Assembly (NCBI RefSeq): GCF_000018205.1
Contig: NC_009881.1
Span: 248,001-312,000, forward strand
Origin: Rickettsia akari str. Hartford
Lineage (GTDB): Bacteria; Pseudomonadota; Alphaproteobacteria; Rickettsiales; Rickettsiaceae
DNA: 64,000 nucleotides
Direction of reading: 5' to 3'
In this document: piece after piece, positions 54,409-64,000 of the stretch
Layout: the number at the start of each line of letters is the position of its first letter
Position numbering within the stretch: the first letter of the stretch is position 1
The notes under the pieces: generated by a model
Seen by the model: only the letters and a program-made list of their open reading frames with translations
What the model was told of the DNA's origin: nothing
The model's database searches: none
Position numbers and translations under genes: made by a program

Positions 54409-55647
54409 ATGAAAGAAAATTTTAACGTTAGTAAATTAAAAAACGGTTTAACAATTTTAACCTATAATATGCCTTATGTTAATTCGGTAGCAATAAATTT
54501 AATTGCTAAAGTTGGAGCACGTTATGAGAATGCAGAAGAGGAAGGTATCTCTCACTTTCTTGAGCATATGGCTTTTAAAGGTACAAAAACTAGAACGGCA
54601 AAACAGATAGCAGAAGAGTTTGACTCTATAGGCGGACATTTTAATGCCTATACCGGTCATGAGAATACGGTATATTATGTACGAGTCTTGTCTGAAAATT
54701 GTGATAAAGCAGTTAACATACTTGCCGATATAATTCAAAATTCTATTTTTGCTGACGAAGAAATAGCTAAGGAATATCAGGTGATAATGCAGGAAATTGC
54801 TCATCATCAGGATAATCCAGATGACCTAGTATATGAAAAGTTTTATAATAAAGTTTATAGAGATCAACCGTTAGGTAAGTTGATCTTAGGTACTACTAAA
54901 ACCATTGCAGCTTTTACGCAAGAGCATTTTTTGACCTTTATAGGTAAACATTATAATGCTGAAAATCTTTATTTATCGATTGCCGGTAATATTGATCATG
55001 ATAAAATAGTAATTATAGCGGAACAGTTATTTTCTTCTTTGAAGCAAGGAGTAAAAAGTAGCTTTATTCCGGCAAAATATATAGGTGGAAATGGCTTTAT
55101 TCATAAGGAGTTAGAACAAACTAGTTTAGTGCTAGGGTTTGAAGGTACATCATATATTAATTTAGAAAAGCTGTACCAAACCCATCTACTTTCTATAATA
55201 TTCGGCGGCGGTATGTCATCGCGTTTATTTCAAACTATTCGTGAGAAATTGGGGTTAGCATATGCAGTAGGTAGTTATAATAGTGCTTACTTTGATAGTG
55301 GAGTGTTTACAATTTATGCGTCTACTGCACATGATAAATTAGAATTATTATATCGAGAGATTAAAAACGAAATAATAAAAATGACTGAAACAGTAAGTGC
55401 AGAAGAGATTATTAGAGCTAAAACACAACTTCGTAGTAATTTACAAATGGCTCAAGAGAAAAATGCTTATAAGTCAGAAGAAATAGGTAAAAATTATTCT
55501 GTTTTCGGTAAATATATTTCTCCTGAGGAGATTATGGAAATTATTACAAATATAAAAACCGATGACATTATTAATACTGCAAATAAAATATTTAGCGGTA
55601 CTACTACGTCGGCAATTATTGGTCCGAATGGTTTGAGAGAGGTTTAA
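54409..55647 (+). CDS. M16 zinc peptidase (mitochondrial processing peptidase-like)
   Basis: The 412-residue product has the inverted zinc motif HFLEH (residues 49-53) in [17 protein letters not shown] and a downstream Glu in [16 protein letters not shown]. The glycine-rich region [20 protein letters not shown] is typical of the beta subunit type of MPP and of single-chain bacterial PqqL-like relatives. It probably degrades or processes peptides. The N-terminus has no clear signal peptide. An element abuts the stop codon. Confidence 0.93.
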   Translation: MKENFNVSKLKNGLTILTYNMPYVNSVAINLIAKVGARYENAEEEGISHFLEHMAFKGTKTRTAKQIAEEFDSIGGHFNAYTGHENTVYYVRVLSENCDKAVNILADIIQNSIFADEEIAKEYQVIMQEIAHHQDNPDDLVYEKFYNKVYRDQPLGKLILGTTKTIAAFTQEHFLTFIGKHYNAENLYLSIAGNIDHDKIVIIAEQLFSSLKQGVKSSFIPAKYIGGNGFIHKELEQTSLVLGFEGTSYINLEKLYQTHLLSIIFGGGMSSRLFQTIREKLGLAYAVGSYNSAYFDSGVFTIYASTAHDKLELLYREIKNEIIKMTETVSAEEIIRAKTQLRSNLQMAQEKNAYKSEEIGKNYSVFGKYISPEEIMEIITNIKTDDIINTANKIFSGTTTSAIIGPNGLREV

Positions 55648-55677
55648 TGTCATTCCTGCAAAAGCAGGAATGACATA
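55648..55677. repeat. Mini palindromic element after the M16 peptidase
   Basis: 'atgtcattcctgcaaaagca' and 'tgcttttgcaggaatgacat' overlap almost completely. It is a bare 28-base palindrome lacking the usual core, and may serve as a terminator. Confidence 0.75.
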
Positions 55678-55727
55678 TGTATCCACGCAGGCGATGACGA
55701 GGACAATGAATTTTGAGAAAATAACAA

Positions 55728-56438
55728 ATGAAAACACAAATTTACAAAGGTTCAAGTAAAATTTTATATTCTGCCGAAGAAGATTTTTTACTTATAATGG
55801 CATTTTCTGATAATGGTATCTTAGAAAGTGGTGAAATTATTGAGGTCTCAGGCAAGGGGGTACTTAATAATAATATTTCTTCCTTTCTAATGGATAAACT
55901 GGAAATGATTGGCATTGAAAATCATTTTATCGAAAAAATAAATATGAGGGAGCAATTAATTCAATATGTTGAGGTTTTTCCGGTACAAGTAATAATATCA
56001 TCAGTAGCGTGTGGTAGATTTGTAAAAGAATTTGGAATGGACGAAGGGTATGTGTTTGATAAACCTATAATCGATTTTAAGGTCCGAAGCCGTGAATTTA
56101 AATATCCGATAGTTAATGAGTATCAAATATTGAATTTCAGCTGGTTAACTCTTGATGAAATTAAAGCAGTAAAAGAGCAGGCTTTGCGTATATATGCTTT
56201 TCTAAGTGGCTTATTTATGGGCGTCGGGATTCGGCTTGTTGAGTGTAAATTAGAATTTGGGCGTGTGTTGAATGGTGAAGAATCTATCATTATGTTAACT
56301 GATGAAATTAGTCCGGATAATTGTAGATTATGGCATATTCACAGTAATGAAAAATTAGGGTTTGAATTGCTTGAAAACAAGCCGAATAAAGCTTTTGAAT
56401 CATATCAGCTAATAGCGGATCGTTTAAAAGAAAAATAA
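55728..56438 (+). CDS. purC: SAICAR synthetase (purC), orphan purine gene
   Basis: PurC joins aspartate to CAIR in purine synthesis. The 236-residue product has YKGSSKILYSAEEDFLLIMA (ATP-binding strand), ISSFLMDKLEMIGIENHFIE, VEVFPVQVIISSVACGRFV, and LVECKLEFGRVLNGEESIIM with LTDEISPDNCRLW (Mg/ATP site). The length is standard. No other purine gene is in the window. Rickettsia are known to lack most of the pathway, so its role is unclear. Confidence 0.93.
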   Translation: MKTQIYKGSSKILYSAEEDFLLIMAFSDNGILESGEIIEVSGKGVLNNNISSFLMDKLEMIGIENHFIEKINMREQLIQYVEVFPVQVIISSVACGRFVKEFGMDEGYVFDKPIIDFKVRSREFKYPIVNEYQILNFSWLTLDEIKAVKEQALRIYAFLSGLFMGVGIRLVECKLEFGRVLNGEESIIMLTDEISPDNCRLWHIHSNEKLGFELLENKPNKAFESYQLIADRLKEK

Positions 56439-56567
56439 ATATATTTTTTAAGCGGTATATGATATTTCGGATTTGAAAAACACTTCGATGTCATACCGGT
56501 TTTGTTGTATGGTTCGTTTTCATCGTTATTGCGAGCAGGCTTTGCCCGTGTGGGTCAATTTTACCGC

Positions 56568-56670
56568 TGTCATACCATGGCTTGACCCCGGGATCCAGTT
56601 AAAAATACTAAAATTATTAGTATTTTATTGTTTTTATGGACCTAGTTAGCAAGCCACGGGGTGGCCATTG
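56568..56670. repeat. Palindromic elements in the 56439-56741 gap
   Basis: The complete inner element has arms 'gtcataccatggcttgaccc' and 'gcaagccacggggtggcc' with the core 'ccagttaaaaatactaaaa'. Before it lie fragments of at least two more ('gatgtcataccggttttg', 'cattgcgagcaggctttgcc'). I see no gene in the gap, only stacked repeats. Confidence 0.75.
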
Positions 56671-56741
56671 TGGTTTAATTATCAACGCGGGAATGACATA
56701 AGAGAATTCTTGATTTTTAATAGTTTTTTACAGTAAAAAAT

Positions 56742-58343
56742 ATGAAAATACGATTTATTATAATAAGTTTTATATCTCTAATCTTAGTGGGATGGGGATA
56801 TGCTGCCTATAAATTTGAACATCAAAGTAAAGAGAATATTATCTCTATTCTTGATGAATACGGGGAATATATAGCCTATGATTCAATAAAAGTTAATAAA
56901 TATAGATTTAGCGTTACTTTAAATAAGGTGATGTTAAGACCTATAGATTTTTATTTTGATGAAATAGTTATTAGGCATATACCATTTTTAAATATTACAA
57001 AAATTGATTCTTACGGTAATAATGTGAAAATTACCACCGCTCAAGATGAAAAAAATATTTTTTACTCACCTGATCATCATACGACAATTTGGTTTAGAAA
57101 ATCTTTATTTAATAGAGAACCTGGTTATTGGAAATTAAGCTTGAGTGATAATAAATCAACTCTTTATAGTTCTTTAGATGCAGAAAAATTAGCAGAAAGT
57201 GATATTAGCAATTCTATAATTACTAATACTAAAACATCGGATAACCTGAATTTGTTAATTTTGGATAGAAAAAATACTGTTTCTTTTATTTCTGAAAATT
57301 ACAGAAGAAGTTTATATGATAAAATTTTTGAATTTTTTGGAGATAAGATAGCTAATGACTCTGATACTGCTTCCTTTGAGTATGGTTTGACAAAGTTAGA
57401 TATATTGAATTTACCTATTGCTTATAATTCCAAATTAAAACTAAAATATAGTGATGAGTTAGTAGCTCTTGGGAAATTATTAATTCAAAACTTTTTGCTA
57501 AATCAAAAGCAAGAGGAAAATATGCATTCTGTTATTTTTATGCAGATGTTAGGAGAATTAGTAAAAGGTAGACCGTTTTTATTCTTTTGCGATATTGAAA
57601 GAAAAGGAAAAGTAGAAAGTAATTCATATAAATTAAATATAGACAAAGATAAAATTTTTGATTTTGCTTTAAATATTAAATATACTGTAGAACCTTCTGA
57701 AACATACGAAAAAACGGCAGTTGAAGTTTTAGGAAGTTACTTTAGTAATGGTTTAAACAAAAGAGCTGAGTTAGATAACAATTTTAAACTGACTAGCCCT
57801 ATTACTCAAGAAGACGGGGAAAAAGTAATGGGTGTTTTTGCAAAAATAAATAATTCCGAATTTAATTTAAAAGGTGAGTTTGATCCTGAAGCAAAAAAAT
57901 TATCCGGTAAAACTAATCTTGTAATGGATGATTTTAATTTTGCTATTGATATTGATATGCCTCATTTAGATAATCCTTTGATGCTCGAAAGTGTAATAAA
58001 ATTATCGGATCCAAATGTGTTTATAAATAATTTTGTGCATTATACCGATAATGCCGTAATACCTGTGCTTAATAAAATAGAAGATTCTAAGGCATTTGCT
58101 TTAAAGCTAGGAAAACAATCTTCAGTAATAAAGCAATACGGTTTTAGAGCTATAGAAGCTTTTAGTAAAAATTCTGAATTAAAAGACGGTGAATCTTTAG
58201 TAGTTGATGTAAAAAGTAAAGACGCCGTGCTAACTTTTAACGATAGAGCTATTGATCAGATCCTTAGTGATGCAAGAGTATTAGAATTTATGAATGCCAT
58301 GGTTATGATAGATCAAGAAAGAAAACAGTTGGTCGGTAAATAA
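56742..58343 (+). CDS. Large envelope protein, DUF2125-like start
   Basis: The 533-residue product opens with a signal-anchor (IRFIIISFISLILVGWGYAA), then YDSIKVNKYRFSVTLNKVML, which resembles the start of the 23111-24181 product and of DUF2125. The rest is mixed beta and helix with no catalytic motif seen. It probably sits in the periplasm tethered to the inner membrane. It precedes thrS with a small repeat between. The function is unknown. Confidence 0.7.
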   Translation: MKIRFIIISFISLILVGWGYAAYKFEHQSKENIISILDEYGEYIAYDSIKVNKYRFSVTLNKVMLRPIDFYFDEIVIRHIPFLNITKIDSYGNNVKITTAQDEKNIFYSPDHHTTIWFRKSLFNREPGYWKLSLSDNKSTLYSSLDAEKLAESDISNSIITNTKTSDNLNLLILDRKNTVSFISENYRRSLYDKIFEFFGDKIANDSDTASFEYGLTKLDILNLPIAYNSKLKLKYSDELVALGKLLIQNFLLNQKQEENMHSVIFMQMLGELVKGRPFLFFCDIERKGKVESNSYKLNIDKDKIFDFALNIKYTVEPSETYEKTAVEVLGSYFSNGLNKRAELDNNFKLTSPITQEDGEKVMGVFAKINNSEFNLKGEFDPEAKKLSGKTNLVMDDFNFAIDIDMPHLDNPLMLESVIKLSDPNVFINNFVHYTDNAVIPVLNKIEDSKAFALKLGKQSSVIKQYGFRAIEAFSKNSELKDGESLVVDVKSKDAVLTFNDRAIDQILSDARVLEFMNAMVMIDQERKQLVGK

Positions 58344-58364
58344 AGTATTGTGCAGTGCGAGAAA

Positions 58365-58398
58365 TTGTCATCCCGTGGTTTGACTCACTGGATGACAG
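58365..58398. repeat. Short palindromic element before thrS
   Basis: 'ttgtcatcccgtggtttgac' and 'tcactggatgacag' form a small hairpin, which is a deleted version of the 27632 type. Confidence 0.6.
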
Positions 58399-58466
58399 CG
58401 GATTGTTTAAGAATCATATCGGCAACGTCTAAAATAGAAACCTAGAAAAAATAAGTTATAATAAAA

Positions 58467-60374
58467 ATGATAAATATTTCTTTTCCCGACGGTAGTGTAA
58501 GACAATTTGAAAACGATATTACAGCCTATGAAGTAGCAAATGCAATTTCAATGTCACTGGCTAAAGCAGCAATGGTTGCTGAAATAAATGGCGAGCTTAA
58601 AGATTTAAGTACCGTAATTGAAAATGATTGCAAGCTTCGTATTTTAACTGCAAAAGATTCTGAATGTCTTGAGATCATAAGGCACGATGCGGCTCATATT
58701 ATAGCTGAAGCTGCTAAAGAATTATTTCCTGATATTCAAGTAACTATCGGTCCTGCAATTGAAAACGGTTTCTTTTACGATTTTGCTAAGGATAAGCCAT
58801 TTACACCAGATGATGTGGCAATGATAGAAGCAAGAATGCATGAAATAGTCAAGCGAAACGAACAAATTACTAGAGAATTATGGAATCGTGATAAAGCCAT
58901 TGAGTTTTTTAAATCGATAGGGGAGCACTATAAAGCCGAAATTATTGCTTCAATTCCTGCAGGTGAGCAGATTACTTTATACAGGCAAGGTAATTTTATT
59001 GATTTATGTCGAGGCCCGCATGCTCCTTCCACAGGTTTCGTTAAGCATTTTAAGTTGATGAAAGTTGCAGGAGCTTATTGGCGAGGTGATAGTCGTAATG
59101 AGATGTTGCAGCGTATATACGGTACGGCGTGGGCTACGAAAGAGCAGCTCGATAATTACCTCTTGATGCTTGAAGAAGCCGAGAAACGTGATCATAGAAA
59201 GCTAGGGAAAGAGCTTGATTTATTCCACTTCCAAGAAGAAGCTCAAGGGATGGTATTTTGGCATGATAAAGGTTGGAGTATATATAATACCATTGAGCAG
59301 TATATTAGGAAAAAGATTCGTAAAAACGGTTATACTGAGGTTAAAACACCTGTTTTAGTCGATAAAAGTCTTTGGGAAGCTTCAGGACATTGGGAAAAGT
59401 TTCGTGACGATATGTTTGCGTTAGACACAGATGACAAGACGCTTGCTTTAAAGCCTATGAATTGCCCTTGCCACGTGCAGATATTTAAACAAGGTATCAA
59501 GAGCTATCGTGATTTACCGCTACGTATGTCTGAGTTTGGTTTATGTCATCGTAATGAGGCATCCGGTGCGTTGCACGGTTTAATGAGAGTGCGGAGTTTA
59601 GTACAAGACGATGCACATATATTTTGTACAGAGGAACAAATTACCGATGAAACGGTTAGTTTTTGTAAATTACTGACGGAAGTTTATAAAGATTTTGGTT
59701 TTACCAATATAAGTGTAAAATTCTCTGATCGTCCTGAGGTTAGAGCCGGTAGCAATGGGACGTGGGATAAGGCAGAGAATGCTTTAAAAGAAGCAGTGGA
59801 AAAAGCAGGGTTTACTTACACGCTAAACCCGGGTGAAGGTGCATTTTACGGTCCGAAGCTTGAGTTTGTTTTAACCGATGCGATAGGACGGCAGTGGCAA
59901 TGCGGTACACTTCAGATGGATTTTGTTTTGCCGGAGCGACTCGATGCTAGCTATATTGCAGCAAGCGGTGAGAAAAAAAGACCGGTAATGCTCCATAGGG
60001 CAATACTAGGCTCGCTTGAGCGTTTTATTGGTATATTGATTGAAGAATATGCTGGGTGTTTTCCTCTTTGGCTTGCTCCTATACAAGTTGCTATTGCAAC
60101 AATTACAAGTGATTTAAACGATTACGCTTTAGAAGTGCAAAAAGCTTTAATTGATAATGGTGTAAGAACGGATATTAATATCTCACCTGATAAAATTAAC
60201 TATAAGATTCGTGAGTTTTATAATCAAAAAATACCTATGATTGCTGTAATCGGTAAACAAGAGCAAGAAAATAAACAAGTAACGATAAGAAGACTCAGAA
60301 CTACCGAGCAGGAAGTATTATCGCTCGAACAGTTGATAACATTAATTAAGGAAGAGAATGAGAAGTATTTGTAA
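58467..60374 (+). CDS. thrS: Threonyl-tRNA synthetase
   Basis: ThrRS charges tRNA-Thr and edits Ser-tRNA-Thr. The 635-residue product has an N-terminal TGS domain (about 1-60) and the editing domain with the HDAAH and [11 protein letters not shown] motifs. The class II core has motif 2 [17 protein letters not shown], motif 3 [18 protein letters not shown] and [12 protein letters not shown], followed by a C-terminal anticodon-binding domain. The length is standard. The start is preceded by an AT-rich leader. Confidence 0.98.
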   Translation: MINISFPDGSVRQFENDITAYEVANAISMSLAKAAMVAEINGELKDLSTVIENDCKLRILTAKDSECLEIIRHDAAHIIAEAAKELFPDIQVTIGPAIENGFFYDFAKDKPFTPDDVAMIEARMHEIVKRNEQITRELWNRDKAIEFFKSIGEHYKAEIIASIPAGEQITLYRQGNFIDLCRGPHAPSTGFVKHFKLMKVAGAYWRGDSRNEMLQRIYGTAWATKEQLDNYLLMLEEAEKRDHRKLGKELDLFHFQEEAQGMVFWHDKGWSIYNTIEQYIRKKIRKNGYTEVKTPVLVDKSLWEASGHWEKFRDDMFALDTDDKTLALKPMNCPCHVQIFKQGIKSYRDLPLRMSEFGLCHRNEASGALHGLMRVRSLVQDDAHIFCTEEQITDETVSFCKLLTEVYKDFGFTNISVKFSDRPEVRAGSNGTWDKAENALKEAVEKAGFTYTLNPGEGAFYGPKLEFVLTDAIGRQWQCGTLQMDFVLPERLDASYIAASGEKKRPVMLHRAILGSLERFIGILIEEYAGCFPLWLAPIQVAIATITSDLNDYALEVQKALIDNGVRTDINISPDKINYKIREFYNQKIPMIAVIGKQEQENKQVTIRRLRTTEQEVLSLEQLITLIKEENEKYL

Positions 60375-60417
60375 TATATATGAAATTTAGAATTGTTTAA
60401 GACAACATAATGTTGCG

Positions 60418-60574
60418 ATGTCATTCCTGCGTAAGCAGGAATCCAGTTACCATTAATGTCATACCGCGACTTGATCGTGCTTAGGACTCAGCTTGTACTA
60501 ACAAGATCCCGTGTGTCAAGCCACGGGATGATATTTTTGCTTTTTTTTGATTCCCGCTTTCGTGAGCATGACAT
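60418..60574. repeat. Nested palindromic elements after thrS
   Basis: An outer pair ('tgtcattcctgcgtaagcagg' at 60418, 'cccgctttcgtgagcatgacat' ending at 60574) contains a complete inner element ('gtcataccgcgacttgatcg' at 60459 and 'gtcaagccacgggatgat' ending about 60532). One element has inserted into another. Confidence 0.8.
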
Positions 60575-60599
60575 AAAACGAGACATGCAGCAATGCGTT

Positions 60600-60966
60600 C
60601 CTACTTTTAGTTTAGAATAATATATATTTCTCAACTTATAAAAAATCAAAACTCATCCTGTTTCTTTTTTATGGTCGGTTATAAAGCCGTATAAATTGCT
60701 ATTTTGTTATGATGATTGCACCGTTTGCAAGTGCTCTCTTTGTATCCTATTTTATATAACTATGCACATACAGCTTTTGCTTGATTTGTTTACCCAAAAC
60801 GCAAAGATTACATTTGCACAAAGTTATAAACCGGTAATGGTTTTTATAGCGGCACAAGCTATTCTTGATTTAGCTTAATGTGCTCACAATTTTGTACAGC
60901 TTAAAGCCATAATCTGCGAGTCGTCGCATAATCATTTTTTCAAGCAGTAATTGTTTCTCCGAGATA
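60600..60966. other. Gene-free stretch with decayed coding traces
   Basis: No intact gene is seen. A short plus-strand frame at 60696-60878 ends LLLDLFTQNAKITFAQSYKP then VMVFIAAQAILDLA, which looks like a membrane protein scrap. On the minus strand just before 60967 a frame reads KTDISEKQLLLEKMIMRRLA, which may be the tail of the relic described next. Confidence 0.4.
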
Positions 60967-61412
60967 TCAGTCTTTATCATTGATTATATATAAAGGTGGA
61001 TATCTCACCTCATCTGTACGTAATACAAGCTGCTCTTTATAAGATTTTGACCATGAAATAGGATATAAGTAGAGAAATTTTGCATTCTCAATATTTGTTT
61101 CAATATCAATAATGGTTTCGCTAATATAGTATGCTGTTATTTTATAACTAATTATTACGCCCAATTGCTCTAATGCTGCAATGCATGATAGCTTAAATGT
61201 TAAGCATGCGAAGCATCCTTATTAGGAATTACTGCATAAACAACCAGTTTATTTTTTGTGGGACTAAAAAATTCTCCATTATTTAATATATTACAGTTTT
61301 GATATAAAGAGCCGATAAAACTACAGAGTCAATGCAAAGTCTTTCCATAATCCTTTAGTAAGAATTGCTTACTTTTATTAAATGATATAGTAACAAGATA
61401 TATGTTAGACAT
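60967..61412 (-). pseudogene. DUF2310-like protein remnant
   Basis: It begins MSNIYLVTISFNKSKQFLLK and then has an in-frame TGA. SLYQNCNILNNGEFFSPTKN with NKLVVYAVIPNKDAS follows, then a frameshift, then GVIISYKITAYYISETIIDI and WSKSYKEQLVLRTDEVRYPP with LYIIND at the end. The order and the ending (paired strands then 'PPLYII') resemble the DUF2310 zinc-ribbon family, but the zinc cysteines are not visible. The family call is weak. The frame damage is plain. Confidence 0.4.
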
Positions 61413-61567
61413 AGTTTAAATAAAACTTACCTATTTAGCTAAGAATACTGCCTTTTATAATCTAACTTAATCGCAGTTTATTCCTAGATAGCTATATCAG
61501 TATATAAGTATTGATTTTAAACCTGCTTTAAAAAGAAGTATAAAATACTATTTTTCAAAGAAAAAAG

Positions 61568-61975
61568 TTATACCCCTAAGGCTTTTTTACCTTTAGATGG
61601 TTCTTGTTCAACTGCTTGAGTATGAGATTTCACTTGAGGGAGTGCAAGATCTACCACATGTTCATATCGGACGCCGTTTTCAAATAAAACTTGACCGCAT
61701 TTATTCACTTGCATAACATCTTCTTTAGAGAACTTATTTAAAATAACTTCCGTAATGTCGTAAAGGAATTTCCAAGATAATTCTATTCTTTCTTGTAATG
61801 TCAGCTTTTTATTTTCTGGTTTTTGACTATTAAGGGCAACGTTTGGTGAATTATCAATATTACCTCCTTCAGCAGGTAATATAGTTTTTTTACGTGCTGC
61901 TATTTTCTTATACATTAAAAATAATAATGCTAAGCAACATATTGCAATTAAAATATGAGTATTAGAATTAGACAC
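61568..61975 (-). CDS. Small N-terminally anchored membrane protein
   Basis: The start is GTG at 61975. It overlaps the stop of the upstream relic (TAGTG), so translation was coupled. The 135-residue product has a short membrane segment (ILIAICCLALLFLMYKKIA), a basic-rich then helical domain (LTLQERIELSWKFLYDITEV), and a C-terminal HVVDLALPQVKSH. I do not recognise it with confidence. Rickettsia contain several small families of this form. It probably worked with the coiled-coil gene before it. Confidence 0.55.
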   Translation of the reverse strand: MSNSNTHILIAICCLALLFLMYKKIAARKKTILPAEGGNIDNSPNVALNSQKPENKKLTLQERIELSWKFLYDITEVILNKFSKEDVMQVNKCGQVLFENGVRYEHVVDLALPQVKSHTQAVEQEPSKGKKALGV

Positions 61976-63180
61976 TATTTTGCTCTTCCTTGTTGTTGAG
62001 TTAAGTTTTGTGTTTTAGAAAGCATCGTAACCGCAGCTTTACCTATATTAACTAAGTTAGCTATATCAGGAGCTAGCTTTGCAACTGCTAAGACCGGAGG
62101 CGGTAATGAGTTAGTTTTTATTGCTAGACTTATAACATTTCCGAGTTCCTGACTTCCAGGTATTACTCATACTATTTTTTTATATTGCTTGCAATTTCTG
62201 TAGCTTTTGTTGCTGCTTTACATAAGGATTCTACTTTTTTACCAAAAGAGGCTTCTGGATTTTATACTTTTCATAATTCTGTTTTAGTTTCATTTTAGAT
62301 TATCCGAAATAGTATTCTTTACAGAGTTTAATTTGTCAATATTTATATCTTGTTAAATTGAAATTTCAATATTACTTTTTAGTGTTGCTATTTTTTCTTC
62401 TACTTCATCTTTGCTTGTCGGTATAGCTTTAGTAGCTTTTGCAACATTATCTAGTGAAGCTCTGTTATTAGGGTTGTTATGTGCTATTCAATAATTTTGC
62501 GATGCGATTCTTTTGAGATTTCTAAAATTGCGTCCATTTGCTTAGCGTTTTCATAAAGGCTGTCAATCTGGTCATTAGATTTAACATCTCACCTTATTTC
62601 TTTTATATCATTATGCAATTTTATTATTTTTGGCAATAATTTTTCCGAATCCATGAGGTTATTTACTTTTTCAAGTATATCGCTTATTTGTATAAATATT
62701 CTAAGCATCTGCATTTGAGCTGATATAACTCCGACTAATATATTTTCTAATAATTCTATAATTGTTTTAGAAGATCCCGGATAGAGTTTATCTAATTCTT
62801 TCTTCCTGAAATTTTAAAACTTGTGCTAAAACGTTTAAACATTTTTCTACAATAATCCCGTCAAATACAAAGATATCTTTTGTTTTTAAATGTTCTTGAT
62901 ATGCTTTCTCAAGTACTGCAGATAAAGTAGTTAGAGATTCTTGGATTGTCCTATTAAAAAATTTTTCTATTTTCTCTACATCAATATTTTCAGTGTGAGA
63001 TAATTCATTTAAAGAATTTTGTAAAATATAAAATAAATGATCTTCTAAATCTTTTACATTCATTTTCAAAGATTTTGTAAAACCGTTTAATTTTATTAAA
63101 AGTCTTTGTAGTTCTTCTTGTTGTTCTTTATTTAATCCACTAAAACTAGAAAAATTAATTAAATAGACATAAAATTTATT
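61976..63180 (-). pseudogene. Degenerate coiled-coil protein gene
   Basis: Minus-strand fragments read SGLNKEQQEELQRLLIKLNG, then MNVKDLEDHLFYILQNSLNE (open frame 62788-63069), then LYPGSSKTIIELLENILVGV with ISAQMQMLRIFIQISDILEK. The end is KTNSLPPPVLAVAKLAPDIA and MLSKTQNLTQQQGRAK before the TAG at 61977-61975. The heptad-like leucine pattern suggests long coiled coils. Several stops and shifts disrupt it. No clear ATG is seen upstream of 63180. Confidence 0.55.
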
Positions 63181-63387
63181 ATTTTATTACCAAATATTAA
63201 TTAATCTTAAAGTTTTATAACTTTAAAATAAAATGAAAAATAGTTATCATTGCCCTTGAGATTAATTTTTGTTATATTACGTGCTAACATTGCTACAATA
63301 GATTTATATTGTTTTATTGGGATATAGGTTAATTCTTGAAAGATTAAACTAATCTAACTAACATATTATCAATTATTCAAAAAATTT

Positions 63388-64000
63388 ATGCGTAAATTAG
63401 CTACATTTATTATCACATTATTACTAACCGGTTCGGCTACCGCTGTTGATTTGCAGGAAGCTTTAACTGCAGGATATAAGAATAATGAGGAGCTGAAAGC
63501 TGCTAGAATTAAATTTTTGAATGCGATTGAGCAATTTCCTCAAGCTTTCTCAGGATTTATGCCTAGTGCCGGATTGCAGATTAATAGACAAAATAGTAAG
63601 ACTAAATATAATAGAAAATATACTGATAAGCTTGGTCTTACTACAAGACAGACAGATAGCAATCAAGGTGCATTAACAATAGAGCAATCATTATTTAGCG
63701 GTGGTTCTAGTGTTGCGGCTCTTAAAGCTGCTCAATCAGGGTTTAGAGCATCACGAGGCGAATATTATGCTGGCGAACAAAAAATATTATTAAATTTAAT
63801 AACTGCTTATCTTGATTGTTTTGAGAGCAAAGAGAAATATGATATTTCTGAAAGTAGGGTTCGTACTAACATACAACAAGTTAACACTGTTGAAGAGAAA
63901 TTAAGATTAGGGGAAGCAACGGCAATAGATATAGCAACTGCAAGAGCAGGGCTTGCAGCGGCAGAAACGAATAAATTAGCTGCCTATGCCGATTTTCAAG
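63388..64000 (+). CDS. tolC: TolC-family outer membrane channel, cut by the window end
   Basis: The first 204 residues are present. A signal peptide (RKLATFIITLLLTGSATA) is followed by VDLQEALTAGYKNNEELKAA, the family's first repeat (typically a LxxALxxAxxxNxxL pattern). The helix and strand order then runs to LRLGEATAIDIATARAGLAA, a highly conserved TolC stretch. It continues beyond 64000. TolC forms the outer duct of type I secretion and drug export. Confidence 0.93.
   Translation, partial: MRKLATFIITLLLTGSATAVDLQEALTAGYKNNEELKAARIKFLNAIEQFPQAFSGFMPSAGLQINRQNSKTKYNRKYTDKLGLTTRQTDSNQGALTIEQSLFSGGSSVAALKAAQSGFRASRGEYYAGEQKILLNLITAYLDCFESKEKYDISESRVRTNIQQVNTVEEKLRLGEATAIDIATARAGLAAAETNKLAAYADFQ

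Overview
The window reads as a chromosomal segment of a Rickettsia, probably of the spotted fever group. The evidence is: AT-rich DNA with short alpha-proteobacterial genes; dozens of Rickettsia palindromic elements (RPEs) between and inside genes; a 23S-5S rRNA pair that sits behind fmt and has no 16S gene beside it; a lone VirB2 pilin gene; and a broken Sca-type autotransporter. Many genes are decaying, as expected in a reducing obligate intracellular genome. I see no insertion sequence, prophage, CRISPR array or tRNA gene.

Layout. 0-13 kb: bamD; a ChaB-like gene between two inverted RPE1 copies; dnaJ and dnaK; a secreted trypsin-like/PDZ protease; an ankyrin gene with a 3' frameshift; lptE-holA; coq7; a candidate structured RNA; cox3; virB2 with a perfect terminator. 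13-19 kb: dapD, a ruined TPR-type gene and pbpC, which carries an in-frame RPE. 19-21.5 kb: the Sca pseudogene. 21.7-26.9 kb: a minus-strand run hscB-hscA-fdx-(DUF2125-like)-(TAXI binding protein)-uspA, which joins Fe-S cluster maturation to envelope and stress genes. 27-37 kb: rnhB, uvrB, a glutaredoxin, a GIY-YIG remnant between repeat arms, an Atm1-type ABC pseudogene, gyrA, and a dicarboxylate/cation symporter pseudogene. 37-45 kb: a HIG1-like protein, an IscX-like protein, def-fmt, an unknown relic, 23S, 5S, and a family-61 glycosyltransferase relic. 44-56 kb: zapE, queA with an in-frame RPE, an ankyrin pseudogene, an MsbA-like ABC transporter, cydA-cydB plus an unlisted 46-residue third gene, a family-2 glycosyltransferase with an RPE-derived tail, an M16 peptidase and an orphan purC. 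56-64 kb: a large DUF2125-like envelope protein, thrS, nested RPEs, relics, a small membrane protein behind a ruined coiled-coil gene, and the start of tolC.

Functional themes are protein folding (DnaK/DnaJ, HscA/HscB), Fe-S assembly, aerobic respiration with both a cox3-type and a bd-type oxidase, envelope building (BamD, LptE, PbpC, DapD, TolC), translation (ThrS, Def, Fmt, QueA, rRNA) and DNA repair or replication (UvrB, RNase HII, HolA, GyrA). The least ordinary content is repeat DNA turned into protein (queA, pbpC, the glycosyltransferase tail, the last codons of holA), the small cytochrome bd subunit, the structured RNA candidate near 10.5 kb, and the frame-conserved decay of the Atm1-like gene.
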